Part shown: positions 10,040 through 21,033 of the stretch, one piece after another | Numbering within the stretch: the first letter of the stretch is position 1 | How the letters are laid out: each line of letters starts with the position of its first letter | From: Diplonema papillatum | Taxonomy: Eukaryota; Euglenozoa; Diplonemea; Diplonemida; Diplonemidae | NCBI GenBank assembly: GCA_030068145.1 | Contig: JAPJBO010000846.1 | Span: 35,963-99,962, forward strand | Length of the DNA stretch: 64,000 bases | Direction: 5' to 3' | Notes under the pieces: model-generated | Told to the model about the DNA's origin: nothing | What the model saw: only the letters and a program-made list of their open reading frames with translations | Databases searched by the model: none | Made by a program: the position numbers and the translations under genes

Positions 10040-10592
10040 TCGCACGTGATGTCTCATTCCTTCGCTTCTTCAGCTCGTCTTGATCGTCGCGCTCAGGTGC
10101 GCGCTTGGTGCTTCGCTTCTCCTTCGACTGCTCGCCCAGCTTCAGTTGTCATCGAGCGGAAAATCGATGGGCGTGGTCAAGTATAATTTCGAGTGCAAGC
10201 GCCGTGCAAACGAGGACAGGTCGCTTTCAGGCGGGAGCTCGGAACCAACATTCTTCTGAAATTGTGGCTTGCTGAGATTCCGCGTACCTGCCTGCCTTCC
10301 GAAACGCAATCCTTCCTCTTCGTCGACGAGTAGTGGATGATCGCTTCGTGTCCGCGTTGAAGCACACTGCCGGGGACAATGATGATTTCCGAGAAGGAGG
10401 TACGGCGCCCGCTGCATCGCACGAGAAGGGCTTTATGTAGAGAACCGCCGCCGTTGGTTCCCTGGCGGGTCTTTCCCGAAAGGTTGCCACAAGGGAAAGG
10501 GGTAGCGAGCCGCCCCCCCCTCCCTCCGCTTGCTATCGTTTTTCCCAAGGTGTCTGACTCGCTACGCGCGAACGACGTGCACGCGTCTCTCT

Positions 10593-10828
10593 GCATCTGT
10601 GCCCAACTCCGTCGCGTTTTGCACACCGACTGACCACGTTCTACACTTGACCTGAGTCCCCGTACTTGTGCTGTGTCGGTTTGGTCCCGTCGCGTTTTGT
10701 TGCCTTTTCTGCATCTGTGCCCAACTCCGTCGCGTTTTGCACACCGACTGACCACGTTCTACACTTGACCTGAGTCCCCGTACTTGTGCTGTGTCGGTTT
10801 GGTCCCGTCGCGTTTTGTTGCCTTTTCT
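10593..10828. repeat. 118-bp tandem duplication
   Basis: Two almost identical 118-bp copies, starting GCATCTGTGCCCAACTCCGT at 10593 and 10711. No coding frame is preserved. The stretch 10110-10590 before it holds no recognisable feature. Confidence 0.9.
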
Positions 10829-10899
10829 TTCTCTCTTGGAAGCTGAAACCTCCCGTCAAGCCGCCGCCATAGGCCGCGCGGTGGGACAAGATACTGCAG

Positions 10900-12136
10900 G
10901 AAATTGTTGAACTGCTCACGGTTACGTTGAACCAAGACTTTTCTCCACCCCACCCCGCAGATGCCCACCACACGACGCCGTTGGAATGCGGCTCGGGACG
11001 AGAGGATAGCTTCGAAGCCGAACATAAGGCATCCAGTCTGCAGCCCGATAAGGGGCTGAGTCTCCGGAGCGAGCACCGAACCACGAAGGTCGAAAGAAGG
11101 AACACATTATTTTCCTATCGAAAAAGCTCGCGCTTATCATATCCAAGCTCCTCCTTCTCTGTTCTGAAAGTATGCTGGTGCAGCAAGAAATAGTTGAGTA
11201 GACCTCTTGAGTCGGTTACATCGAACTAAGACTTTTGCCCACCCCACCCCCGCAGATGCCCACCACGACGTCTTCGGAATGCGGCTCGGGACGAGAGGAT
11301 AGCTTCGAAGCCGAGCGGAAGGCATCGAGTCTGCAGCCGGATACAGGGCTGAGTCTCCGGAGCGTGTACCGAACCATGAAGGTCGAGAGAAGGACATCTG
11401 GCACATTATTTTCCTATCGAAAAAGCTCGCGCTTATTATACCCAAGCTCCTCCTTTCTCTGTACTGATATTACGCTGACACAGCAAGAAAGTAGTTGAGT
11501 AGACCTCTTGAGTCGGTTACATCGAACGAAGACTTTTCCCCACCCCACCGCAGATGCCCACCACGACGTCTTCGGAATGCGGCTCGGGACGAGGATAGCT
11601 TCGAAGCCAAACGTAAGGCATTCAGTCTGCAGCCCGATACAGGGCTGAGTCTCCGGAGCGTGTCCCGAACCATGAAGGTCGAGAGAAAGGACATCTGGCA
11701 CATTATTTTCCTATCGAAAAAGCTCGCGCTTATTATACCCAAGCTCCTCCTTTCTCTGTACTGATATTACGCTGACACAGCAAGAAAGTAGTTGAGTAGA
11801 CCTCTTGAGTCGGTTACATCGAACGAAGACTTTTCCCCACCCCACCGCAGATGCCCACCACGACGTCTTCGGAATGCGGCTCAGGCCGGACAGCTTCGAA
11901 GCCGAGCGGAAGGCATCGAGTCTGCAGCCCGATACAGGGCTGAGTCTCCGGAGCGTGTCCCGAACCATGAAGGTCGAGAGAAAGGACATCTGGCACATTA
12001 TTTTTCTATTGAAAAAGCTCGCGCTTATTATACCCAAGCTCCTCCTTTCTCTGTGTACTGATATTAGAAAATAGTTGAGTAGACCTCTTGAGTCGGTTAC
12101 ATCGAACTAAGACGTTTCCCCACCCCACCCCCGCAG
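10900..12136 (+). repeat. Tandem array of the FYVE gene's upstream region and start codon (four degenerate copies before the real one)
   Basis: Units of about 286-298 bp each hold a T/C-rich segment ending CCCCACCCC...GCAG, then ATGCCCACCACGACGTC and about 150 bp of 5' coding sequence. The ATGs are at 10961, 11256, 11554, 11851 and finally 12137. Copies 1, 3 and 4 are frameshifted or stopped within about 14-32 codons. Copy 2 stays open for 81 codons but runs into repeat sequence. Only the fifth joins the long coding region. The copies diverge just after GTCGAGAGAAGGA. Each unit also carries TTATTATACCC- or TTATCATATCC-like AT-rich sequence that could be a promoter element. The constant CCC...GCAG just before each ATG looks like a splice acceptor (cis or trans). 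Confidence 0.85.
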
Positions 12137-14284
12137 ATGCCCACCACGACGTCTTCGGAATGCGGCTCGGGACGAGAGGATAGCTTCGAAGCCGAGCGGA
12201 AGGCATCGAGTCTGCAGCCGGATACAGGGCTGAGTCTCCGGAGCGTGTACCGAACCATGAAGGTCGAGAGAAGGATAACGAGGTCTTCGATGTGCTCGGT
12301 CGACGACGCGTCCGCGTACGCGTCGTACGCGGACTTCCCGCAGGGGGTGTCCGTGCTGGCGCACGGGCTGCGGAGGAAGGAGCTCAACGGGAAGCAGGGC
12401 CGGGTTCTCGGCCGGCAGCAGCAGGGCGACGTGCGGCTGGTGCAGGTCGACTTCGGGGACCAGGACCAGCTGGCGGTGAAGCCGAAGAGCCTCGCGGTGG
12501 TGTGCTTCCACCCGGGGTGCGTCGCGCCCCCGTGCAGCAAGTGCCTGCACTGCGACCGGCACTACTGCGAGACGTGCACGTGCGAGTGCCTGAAGCAGGA
12601 ATACAAGGAACCCAAAGCGTGGGTCAACGACGACGCGGCGAGGGAATGCTCCGGGTGCAAGAGCATGTTCACCGTGACGAGGAGGCGTCATCACTGCAGG
12701 GTGTGCGGCGGGTTATTCTGCGCAAGCTGCGTGCGGTCGAAAATCATGGTTCCCGGGTTCGACACGCCGCAGAAGGTGTGCCAGGACTGCACGCCGAGCC
12801 ACGAGACGCGGGACGTGGTATGGGTCCCGGATCGCGAGGCGAACGAGTGCATGCAGTGCTGGGCGTCGTTCACGCAGAAGAAGCGGAAGCACCACTGCCG
12901 CGCCTGCGGCCGGGTCTTCTGCGACGGCTGCTCGTCGCAGCGCATGCGGGTCAACGGGCACGTCCTTCCCCAGCGGGTATGCACGCGGTGCGGCCGCGAG
13001 CGCAAGGAGCGGGCCGAGCCGATCTCGTTCCGAAAGGTGAGCGTGCCGTCGGCTTTGATGAACAACCCCGTGAACATCATGCTCCTCGGCGCCTTGCGGG
13101 TCCCCCCGGCTTACACGGACGTGTTCGTCAGACTCCGAGCGAGGACGGCGAAGGATCAGTGGATCGGCGACGAGGCCACGTGGCCACTGATACCCGGGAC
13201 CAACAAACCGAACTGGCACACGACTCGGTCGCTGCGGTGCCTGATGCAGGAGGCGTCGACCCTCGAATTCAGGGTGTGGAACGCGGGAATGAGCCAGGAC
13301 GAGTTCATCGGCGACGCCACCACCCCGCTCTCCGCGCTGCGGCCTGGTCGTATCGTGCAGGTCCCCGTCAAGTCTTCGAACTCGTCCGACGGCTGCGCGC
13401 TGATGATCACGCTGCCCGTCGAAGCGCCGATCCGGAAGAACCTGCTGTTGATGCGCCACGGGGAGTCGCGGTGGAACGCCGCGAAGTCCACGGGGGGCAC
13501 CACAGGCGTTGTAGACCGGCTGAAGGAGACGGATCATGGCCTCAGCGCGACTGGTTTCGACCAGTCGTCGTTGTGCTGCGCAGCCGTCGACGCCGCAATG
13601 CACGAAGACTCGGACCTGGGCGACCTTTTCCGGAAGGTGGACTTTGTTTACAGCTCACCGCTGACGCGGGCGGTGCAAACCGCCATCATCGCGGTGAACC
13701 CGATCCTGCGAAACATCGAGAAGCGCGCGATCACGCGCAAGCCTTGCCTCCTGACTCGCTACGCGCGGGAAAAGCGAAACTACGGGGGTAGGGACACGCA
13801 CGGGTCCGTCATGGGGGACGACATCGTTTTCCGGGTTCGCAACGAAACGGAGAAGTTGTACGACGGCCCGGTGCCCAACACGATCCACTTCCCGCACATC
13901 GACACGTCGCAGGTCGATTTGAAGTGGTGGAACGACACCGCAGAGACGAAGGACGAGTTCAAAATGAGGCTCGATGAGCTCACCAACGTCATCCGCTGGT
14001 CGCAGCACGAAACCATTCTCATCATCGGGCACTCGCACTGCTTCCGGGGGCTGGTCAACCTGCTGCTTTCCCCCGCCGCGAAGCTGCCGCCTGGCGTCAC
14101 GCACTCGGACCTGCAGACCAAGAAGCTGTCCAACTGCGGGATGCTCCACGCAGTGCTTGACTTCTCGGAGTACTTTCCGATGACCGAAGTAAACTTGCTC
14201 ATGGACACTCGGCTGGTCGGCGGGAAGGTTGCGAAGGATGCGAACGAGCAGAATTTCGCAGAAAGTGACGACGAAGGCGGATGA
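12137..14284 (+). CDS. FYVE-FYVE-C2-histidine phosphatase fusion protein (715 aa)
   Basis: Predicted lipid-binding signalling enzyme, probably at endosomal membranes. Domains in order: an SH3/KOW-like segment, residues ~68-118 (GLRRKELNGKQGRV); a Cys/His-rich linker; FYVE finger 1, ~162-218, with WVNDD, RRRHHCRVCG and KVCQDC; FYVE finger 2, ~229-285, with WVPD, RKHHCRACG and RVCTRC; a C2-like domain, ~312-420; and a histidine-phosphatase (phosphoglycerate-mutase superfamily) domain, ~433-670. The last has the catalytic LLMRHGESRWN (His441), the conserved SPLTRAVQTA and the second catalytic IIGHSH (His632). FYVE fingers classically bind phosphatidylinositol 3-phosphate. The substrate of the phosphatase domain is unknown. 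The tail is acidic. The ATG at 12137 directly follows a CCCCGCAG acceptor-like site; an internal ATG at 12290 would keep all domains. The coding region is intact and intronless. This fusion order is not one I recognise. Confidence 0.88.
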   Translation: MPTTTSSECGSGREDSFEAERKASSLQPDTGLSLRSVYRTMKVERRITRSSMCSVDDASAYASYADFPQGVSVLAHGLRRKELNGKQGRVLGRQQQGDVRLVQVDFGDQDQLAVKPKSLAVVCFHPGCVAPPCSKCLHCDRHYCETCTCECLKQEYKEPKAWVNDDAARECSGCKSMFTVTRRRHHCRVCGGLFCASCVRSKIMVPGFDTPQKVCQDCTPSHETRDVVWVPDREANECMQCWASFTQKKRKHHCRACGRVFCDGCSSQRMRVNGHVLPQRVCTRCGRERKERAEPISFRKVSVPSALMNNPVNIMLLGALRVPPAYTDVFVRLRARTAKDQWIGDEATWPLIPGTNKPNWHTTRSLRCLMQEASTLEFRVWNAGMSQDEFIGDATTPLSALRPGRIVQVPVKSSNSSDGCALMITLPVEAPIRKNLLLMRHGESRWNAAKSTGGTTGVVDRLKETDHGLSATGFDQSSLCCAAVDAAMHEDSDLGDLFRKVDFVYSSPLTRAVQTAIIAVNPILRNIEKRAITRKPCLLTRYAREKRNYGGRDTHGSVMGDDIVFRVRNETEKLYDGPVPNTIHFPHIDTSQVDLKWWNDTAETKDEFKMRLDELTNVIRWSQHETILIIGHSHCFRGLVNLLLSPAAKLPPGVTHSDLQTKKLSNCGMLHAVLDFSEYFPMTEVNLLMDTRLVGGKVAKDANEQNFAESDDEGG

Positions 14285-14301
14285 ATCTGCGGCGACATGC
14301 C

Positions 14302-14478
14302 CTCGGACCTGCAGACCAAGAAGCTGTCCCACTGCGGGATGCTCCATGCAGTGTTTGACTTCTCAGAGTACTTTCCGATGACCGAAGTAAACTTGCTCAT
14401 GGACACTAACCTTGCTCATGGACACTCGGGAAGGCAGCAGAAAGTGTTCGCCGAAAGTGACGACGAAGGCGGATGAAT
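14302..14478 (+). pseudogene. Degenerate duplicate of the FYVE gene's 3' coding end
   Basis: Repeats the sequence from CTCGGACCTGCAGACCAAGA through GACGACGAAGGCGGATGA, copying about 14105-14290. It has a small internal duplication (GCTCATGGACACT twice) and deletions. It lies directly after the true stop. Confidence 0.85.
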
Positions 14479-16385
14479 CTGTGTCCACAGAGTGGACGCC
14501 TGCCCACCCAACAGGGGAATCACGGATACAATATATTATGATGGGCAGCTTTGGGTTGCTCACGAAGGAGCACTCAGGATAACCTACAAATAGAAGCTAA
14601 GCTTTAAGTGGAACCACTAGACCACCTGAAACCAATAGAACACAAGAAGAAGGCCGTTTCCAGGCCATTTGGCAATTTCTCATGAAAGATTGAAGCAAAA
14701 GCCTGCAACGCCGATCACCAGTACGTGGGGTCATCAATTAGAAGGGGGGAAAAGTAGTTTTGTTAGACAGGTTGCCAAAGTACTAGAGCGCATTCAAAAA
14801 GTGACTTTCCTTTTTTTCCAATGCATGAACACTCTCCCCTCCAGTTTTCTTTTTCATAGCAGCGCTGTTGTCGTACGTTGCTCAGGGTTGTCGAAGGCCA
14901 CAGTCACACTATTGCAACAACTTTTCCACTGTTGTCCTCAAGGAACAACAGCGGTGCACACACGAGAATAGGCAGGAAGCCAGAAAAATAACGTTTTTCT
15001 CCATCGAGACATTGCAATGTGTCCTCTAAAAAAATGTCAGCTGCGGCAACGAGCGAACCAACACCATACTGAAGATAGTCTCAGCGGTGCAGTTTACGTG
15101 TCTGTGCTCCACACAAAGTGATCCCGAACACACAAGGTCCAACTTGATCGTTGGTGTGTGTTGGTCGGTCGTTGTTTGGCAAACCAGTACAAAGCCCTTT
15201 AGTGTTCCTTCGCACACTTTCAGCACAAACGCAATGCGAGACGTAGATATGTGTATTTCTCTTGGAACAACATACCACGCCGTGGATACGTCCGTACGAA
15301 AAAAGGAATTTGACAGCGTTGGAACCTGTCATGTGAAGATCCATAACAACAGGTCCTCCGCACGGAGCGGGGAGGAGAAGGCGAGAACGTGCTTGGAATG
15401 GTATTCCGTACCATGTTTTGGTGTCCTTGTAGTCATGGCATTGGCCAGTGTATTAGTTTTCCCGGACTCCGCCAAATCTTCTGAAAGTGAGGTGTCTTTC
15501 CCTCACACGAGGGGGTTCACACAACATGTGAAGCACATTACATGTCATCACAACATCCAACAGGTGTTCACATGTTATCAACATGCGAAACCACTTGAAG
15601 TCTTTAGACTAGGTGTCGTGTGCATGCGCACCCCCCCCGTGGGAAAAACTCCCCGGAAAAAGCACGGTCTTCTCCTTTTTTTTCTTTTTGTTCATGTTTC
15701 CGCTGCTGTCGTCTTGCTCGGGTCCTGCGGCTGGGTGGGAAGGCAATGAAACCCAAAAGAAGAAAAGGCCCACTTCCTCTGTACCCTCTCGTTCCAGTGG
15801 TATTCGCTTGCACGAACGATCGGACGATCCTCGTGCTGACTTCTGGGTTTCCGACCGATCTGCTGGTCGAAAAAGCACCGCGAAAGCGAGCGGAAACAAA
15901 ACTTGACCAGGAAAATGACCAGTTTGATTCATCCTCATCATCGTTGACTCTCCCAACGGATGTAACAACATTAGCCCGTGGGCAGTGCTCGCTTGCCTTC
16001 CTGGCGCTTGCCACTCAATGCTGCTTCGTGCTTCCTCGTCGGCTGCACCGCGCTCTGCAGCTGCATTACGAACCTACGCCGGAGAGAGCGCATATTTGCA
16101 CAATCGGTATACTGGAAAGGAACGAGCTTCCCATGCGGTTTAACGCGTATCAGCATCCACCGGGTGGACTGTCGACCGGAACACAGGGATACTCAGTCAC
16201 CAGCGCACAATCGGTCGACTGGGGCAAACAAGTTTTCTTCACGCGGCTTGTTAACGCGGATCCAGAACCCACCCATCAGGAGCCTTTCACGGGCTGGGGA
16301 GCGGCTTCGGGGCATCAAAGAAGAAGGGAGAAAGGCGGGAGGGGGGGGAAAGAAAAGAAAGCAAAAAAAAAAACAAGGTTCGCAA
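14479..16385. other. Intergenic stretch with one dispersed repeat
   Basis: No recognisable gene. Bases 15262-15362 (AACAACATACCACGC...GTTGGAACCTGTCATGT) recur at about 43105-43200, so this is a dispersed repeat. Open frames at 15087-15749 and 15620-16385 lack family similarity and cross this repeat. A purine/A-rich tract (about 16310-16380) immediately precedes the next gene. Confidence 0.5.
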
Positions 16386-17522
16386 ATGAAAACGTGGGAC
16401 GAGTACTACCCGGAGGACCAAGCTTCCGGGTTCGACTTCAAGTCGGCGCCGCCGGAGGAGTTCCGGAAGTACTTCTACCCGGTGCCGGGGAAGACGGACA
16501 CGGGGGGGAAGCAGGTGTCGATCCCGCTGAAGAAGGACCAGGACGTGCGAAGCGTCGACTGGAACGCGGACGGCACGTATTGTGCCGTCGGCACCCGTGA
16601 TGGGCAGCTGGTCGTGTTCGAGACGAGCAGGGTCTTGGACCACACGAAGGTCCGGCAGAGAGTGAACCCGTATCTCGAAGTGAAAGCCAGCGACGAAAGG
16701 AGACCGGCCGAGTGTTCGAACGTACGCTGGCACCCGGAAGACTGCAACATAGTCGCGACCATCTGCGGGGAAAGCCTGCGCGTGTGGGACATCAGGCTCC
16801 GCCCGCCCGACGTCTGCGTGAAGCAGGCAGGGATCAAGCTCGCGGACGGGAAATCAGCGGGCGAAGGACTGAACATGCGATGGCACCCCACTGGGGATTA
16901 CATCTTCGTCAGCACGTCTGCCGACTGGATGGGCATTTACCTCCTCGGTTCAGCTGAAACTCGCAAGCTCGAACGCGTGGCGATGAACAAGTTTCACTAC
17001 GTGGTGAACGAGTTTGAAATTGCACCGGACGGGTCAACCCTTATTGCCGGGAACGAATGGGGGGCTGTGGACATGTTCAACGTGTCTGCGAAGCACGGCG
17101 CCTCTCTCGCGGTGCAGCCGCAGCACAAGAAGGCAGCCCTGCAGTGCAACTCTTCCTCCGTGTTCGCGATCGACGTGGAACCCCTTGGCCGCTACTTCGC
17201 AGTCGGTAGCGCGGACAGCGTCGTCAGCTTCCTCACGCTGCGCACGCACGAAACCATGGGCTGTTTCACGCTGTGCCGAGACGAAATCCGCAGCATCACC
17301 TTCACCGCCGACGGCGAAATGACCTGCGTGGCGTCAAAGTCGGAGTTGTACGTCATTCACTCGCTCACCAGGTCGGTCATTTTCCGACTGCCGGACTTAC
17401 TCGACGGAGGCAGTCAGTTCGCAGCTAAATGGCACCCCAAGAAGTACATTCTCATGTATTGCACCGACGAAGGCACCAACTCCACGTCTGTCCACTTCTG
17501 GATTCCGAACGCGTACTTGTAA
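16386..17522 (+). CDS. WD40 protein similar to THO complex subunit 3 (THOC3/TEX1)
   Basis: Predicted nuclear mRNA-export factor. The THO complex couples transcription to mRNP assembly, and its subunit 3 is a single seven-bladed WD40 propeller. The 378-residue product has about seven WD-like repeats: VRSVDWNADGTYCAVGTRDG, SNVRWHPED...LRVWDIR, LNMRWHPTGDYIFVS, FEIAPDGSTLIAGNEWG, FAIDVEPLGRYFAVGSAD, IRSITFTADGEMTCVASKS and the closing AAKWHPKKYILMYCTDEG. The size, the whole-protein propeller and the last-blade pattern (AxWHPxxxLLAFAxDD in known THOC3) support the call; other WD40 proteins remain possible. The start is the first in-frame ATG followed by a conserved-looking acidic N-terminus (MKTWDEYYPED). 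Intronless. Its 3' end is copied several times downstream. Confidence 0.75.
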   Translation: MKTWDEYYPEDQASGFDFKSAPPEEFRKYFYPVPGKTDTGGKQVSIPLKKDQDVRSVDWNADGTYCAVGTRDGQLVVFETSRVLDHTKVRQRVNPYLEVKASDERRPAECSNVRWHPEDCNIVATICGESLRVWDIRLRPPDVCVKQAGIKLADGKSAGEGLNMRWHPTGDYIFVSTSADWMGIYLLGSAETRKLERVAMNKFHYVVNEFEIAPDGSTLIAGNEWGAVDMFNVSAKHGASLAVQPQHKKAALQCNSSSVFAIDVEPLGRYFAVGSADSVVSFLTLRTHETMGCFTLCRDEIRSITFTADGEMTCVASKSELYVIHSLTRSVIFRLPDLLDGGSQFAAKWHPKKYILMYCTDEGTNSTSVHFWIPNAYL

Positions 17523-18440
17523 AATCCGAGTGTTGAGGTCTCCTCGCGAAACACTTAGACTTGCGCCCAAAGAGCGCAGACTACAGAGACGTCTTACTGC
17601 AGGCACAAAGCACACGAGCGGAGATCCTGATGACCGAGCTGGACCGGCAAACCAGTGCTCACAACGCCGCGCACGAAACTATGAACTGCTCCACGTTTAG
17701 GCGCCAGCGTGGCGTCCAAGTCGGAACTGTACATCATTCACTCGCTCACCAGGTCGGTCATTTTCCGACTGCCGGACTTGCTCGACGGAGGCAGTCAGTT
17801 CGCAGCGAAACATGGCGCCCCAAGAAGCACATCCTCATGTGTTGCACCGACGAAGGCTCTTCTGGATTCCGAACGCGTACTTGTAAAATCCGAGCGCTGA
17901 GGTCTCCCTGCCGTAAAACCGAGCAGACTATGGAGACGTCCCGATTCAGGCTCAAAGCACATGATGAGGGTGGCAATCCACATCTGTACCTGATTCTGGG
18001 TCGGGTCCAATGATCTGCGTGGCGTCAAAGTCGGAGCTATACGTCATTCACTTGCTCACCAGGTTAGTCATTTTCCGACTGCCGGACTTGCTCGACGGAG
18101 GCAGTCAGTTCGCAGCGAAACATGGCGCCCCAAGAAGCACATCCTCATGTGTTGCACCGACGAAGGCACCAACTCCACGTCTGTCCACTTTGGATTCTGA
18201 ACGCGTACTTAAAACCCGAGTGTTGAGGTCTCCTCGCGTAACACTTAGACTTGCGCCCAAAGAGCGCAGACTACGAAGACATCTTACTGTAGGCACAAAG
18301 CACACGAGGGCGGAGATCCTGATGACCGAGCTGGACCGGCAAACCAGTGCTCACAACGCCGCGCACGAAACTATGAACGTTTAGCCGCCAGCGTGGCGTC
18401 CAAGTCGAGAGCTGTTCATCATTTACTCACCTGATTGCAG
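17523..18440 (+). pseudogene. Three decaying tandem copies of the THOC3-like 3' end
   Basis: The segment from GTGGCGTCAAAGTCGGAG to past the stop and 3' UTR (CGCACGAAACTATGAAC) is repeated from about 17709, 18018 and 18393, with spacings of about 310-380 bp. Copies encode SELYVIHSLTRSVIFRLPDL, then break by frameshift or deletion. The last copy is only about 45 bp. Confidence 0.85.
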
Positions 18441-18479
18441 CCATCGATGCCTTCTGAAACCTGAACGCGGATTTGTAAG

Positions 18480-18990
18480 TCGGGACTGACCAGCGTAGCA
18501 TTTCTCACGCAGCCGTGGGCTGCGTCACGGTGTACCGACGTGAGTTGCAGAGCACCGCTTTCACCACTGATGGACCGACCAGCTACGACTACGGGCTGCT
18601 TCGTGGACCTCCAAGCGACCAGCGTAGCATTTCGCACGCAGTGGGCCTCCGTAACCACGGGCTGCTCACGTTGTGCCACTAGATTGCATCACTTTCACCG
18701 CTCGTGGAGAACCGACCGGCGTAGCATATCTCACGCAGTGGACGTCCGTGACCGTTAGCTGCTTCACGTTGTGCCGCTGTGAGTTCCGCAGTTTACTGTC
18801 ACCACTAATGAGGAACTGACCTGCGTAGCATATCTTGCGCAGTGAACCTCCCATGGGAGGATGTCTCACGTTGTGCCACTAGATTCGCAGCATCACTTTC
18901 ACCACTGCAGTGGACGTCGTGACCATTAGCTGCTTCACGTTGTGCCGCAGCATCACTGCCACCACTGACCACCGTATCTCGATCTTCAGC
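18480..18990 (+). repeat. Degenerate ~110-bp tandem repeats derived from the WD40 coding region
   Basis: Four or five rough copies of a piece like GCTGCTTCACGTTGTGCCG...CGCAGCATCACTTTCACC. This matches the gene at about 17228-17330 (encoding CFTLCRDEIRSITFTADGEM). Stops and indels have destroyed the frame. Bases 18990-19255 hold nothing I recognise. Confidence 0.7.
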
Positions 18991-19254
18991 ACGGTGAATT
19001 GACGACCGTAAAGGAGCGTTGCCAGCTCATCTCCCTTTTCTTCTAACCCCTTCTTTTCCGCGAGCCGTTGCAAGTCTGGACTGAAGCGAAAGATTCGAAG
19101 GGTGATGCACCTACCTGTGCGTCTGCATGGATCTTGAATGACAGCGTCTGGTTTCCAGCCATCGCGGGCGTCGGGGCGGGGGTTTGATTTGGCGAAAAAG
19201 ACAAGCGCCTTCTGTTTGTGGCGGTCGATCGATCCCCGGAAATGGGACTAGACG

Positions 19255-20355
19255 CTGCGGGAAATGAGAGCGCGCTCTAAATGAGTCGATTAGTCGGCAA
19301 TAGGCACCGAGACACCCACGAGCACACGCACTGATACTACCACAGATAAGATGTGCGTACCAGTAATACGATCCCTTAAAGGAACCGTTCGACGATGGTC
19401 ACCCGGAAACTCTAAAACCCCCGGATCCTCGCTCTAAAGTGCTAATACAGGAACTACCCCGGTAGAGGTTGACAGCCTATCATTTTCATCACCAGTAACC
19501 CAGTCCAGTTGATGTTGATCGTTGGTTCGTGTATCAGGCTCCGGAAATGGCGAGACACATAGGAAATGAGAGCGCGCTCTAAATGAGTCGAATGGTCGGC
19601 AATAGGCACCGAGACGCCCACGAGCACACGCACTGATACTACCACAGATAAGATGTGCGTACCAGTAATACGATCCCTTAAAGGAACCGTTCGACGATGG
19701 TCACCTGGAAACTCTAAAACCCCCGGATCCTCGCTCTCAAGTGCTAATACAGGAACTACCCCGGTAGAGGTTGACAGCCTATCATTTTCATCACCAGTAA
19801 CCCAGTCCAGTTGATGTTGATCGTTGGTTCCTGTATCAGGCTCCGGAAATGGCGAGACACATAGGAAATGAGAGCGCGCTCTAAATGAGTCGAATGGTCG
19901 GCAATAGGCACCGAGACGCCCACGAGCACACGCACTGATACTACCACAGATAAGATGTGCGTACCAGTAATACGATCCCTTAAAGGAACCGTTCGACGAT
20001 GGTCACCTGGAAACTCTAAACCCCCCGGATCCTCGCTCTAAAGTGCTAATACAGGAACTACCCCGGTAGAGGTTGACAGCCTATCATTTTCATCACCAGT
20101 TGATGTTGATCGTTGGTTCGTGTATCAGGCTCCGGAAATGGCGAGACACATAGGAAATGAGAGCGCGCTCTAAATGAGTCGAATGGTCGGCAATAGGCTC
20201 CGAGACATCCACGAGCACACGCACTGATACTACCACAGATAAGATATGCGTACCAGTAATACGATACCTTAAAGGAACCGTTCGACGATGGTCACCCGGA
20301 AACTCTAAAACCCCCGGATCCTCGCTCTAAAGTGCTAGTACAGGCCCTCCCCAGA
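19255..20355. repeat. Four tandem copies of a ~300-bp repeat (module type A)
   Basis: GAAATGAGAGCGCGCTCTAA starts at 19261, 19563 and 19864 and a fourth at 20154, giving periods 302, 301 and 290. The first three copies are nearly identical. Each contains GTCGGCAATAGGC, ACCAGTAATACGATCC, CTTAAAGGAACC and a GGTCACCCGGAAACTCTAAA module shared with many other places, including just upstream of the gene at 29099. Confidence 0.9.
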
Positions 20356-20444
20356 GGTTGACAGCCATTCCGTGCTTCTAATCCACAAATAACGCTTGAA
20401 AACGACAGGAGTTGGTACTGAGCCACAAAATAACGCTAAAAACG

Positions 20445-20655
20445 CCCAAGACTACACTCCACGAAGGAATGTACTTGGTGTCGGTCACAAACAGTCCCGG
20501 ACATGGCTAGCCATAACCCAGAACGAAAGCGTGCACAATATACAACCCGTAACCACATAGCCCTTTCTTGCTCTAAGAGAACCCATTCATGAGCGCTCGC
20601 ACGGAGACCCTAACCCCCCGGAATTTCAAGCGAACTTTAACTCTAAAAACCAATA
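20445..20655. repeat. Dispersed repeat type I ending in the ~55-bp module
   Basis: GACTACACTCCACGAAGGAA to CAAGCGAACTTTAACTCTAA. A close second copy is at about 37433-37640. Confidence 0.85.
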
Positions 20656-20844
20656 GGAGTTGGTATTGGGGAGTGTTGTGGTAGTGGACTGCTTCACTTG
20701 TCTTCTTTTCCTTTTCTTCTCGCATTCTTTCTTCGGGGGCTGCAAATTTGCACATCCGAGAAAAAACAAAAGACACCGCTTACCCGTCTTTCCCGCCCTC
20801 CGTATCAGTCCTCGTTCAGGGTGGCGCCGATCACTGTGGCCAGA

Positions 20845-21033
20845 ATGAAGACCGAGGGACCTATGGTCGGCCGCAAGCTGCTGAACATGCCTCCAACGTA
20901 CAACAACTGTGACCCCTGTCACCAGCCTGTCACGACCATGGAGGCCGTGTTGTCCGGCTCAACCGTCCGCAACAACTCTTTCATCAAGTTTACCCGGCCT
21001 CGAGCCTCTTCGCAGCTGCGTAGTGAAGGCAGG
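20845..21033 (+). CDS. Candidate first exon (63 codons), unknown gene, locus 1
   Basis: An ATG at 20845 opens 63 codons (MKTEGPMVGRKLLNMPPTYN, then ...CDPC... and ...SSQLRSEGR) with coding-like composition, unlike the surrounding AT-rich repeats. It ends exactly in phase 0 at AGG|GTATGC, a good splice donor. The frame stays open beyond, but into low-complexity repeat sequence. The following exon candidate at 22071 also begins in phase 0. Function unknown; a CxxC pair is visible but no known domain. Confidence 0.4.

Noticed and set aside
12292..13791. 499-codon plus-strand frame overlapping the FYVE gene
   Set aside because: Different frame of the FYVE coding region; the domains are in the frame starting at 12137.
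15620..16600. 326-codon frame overlapping the THOC3-like start
   Set aside because: Wrong frame for the WD40 protein in its second half and no similarity in its first.
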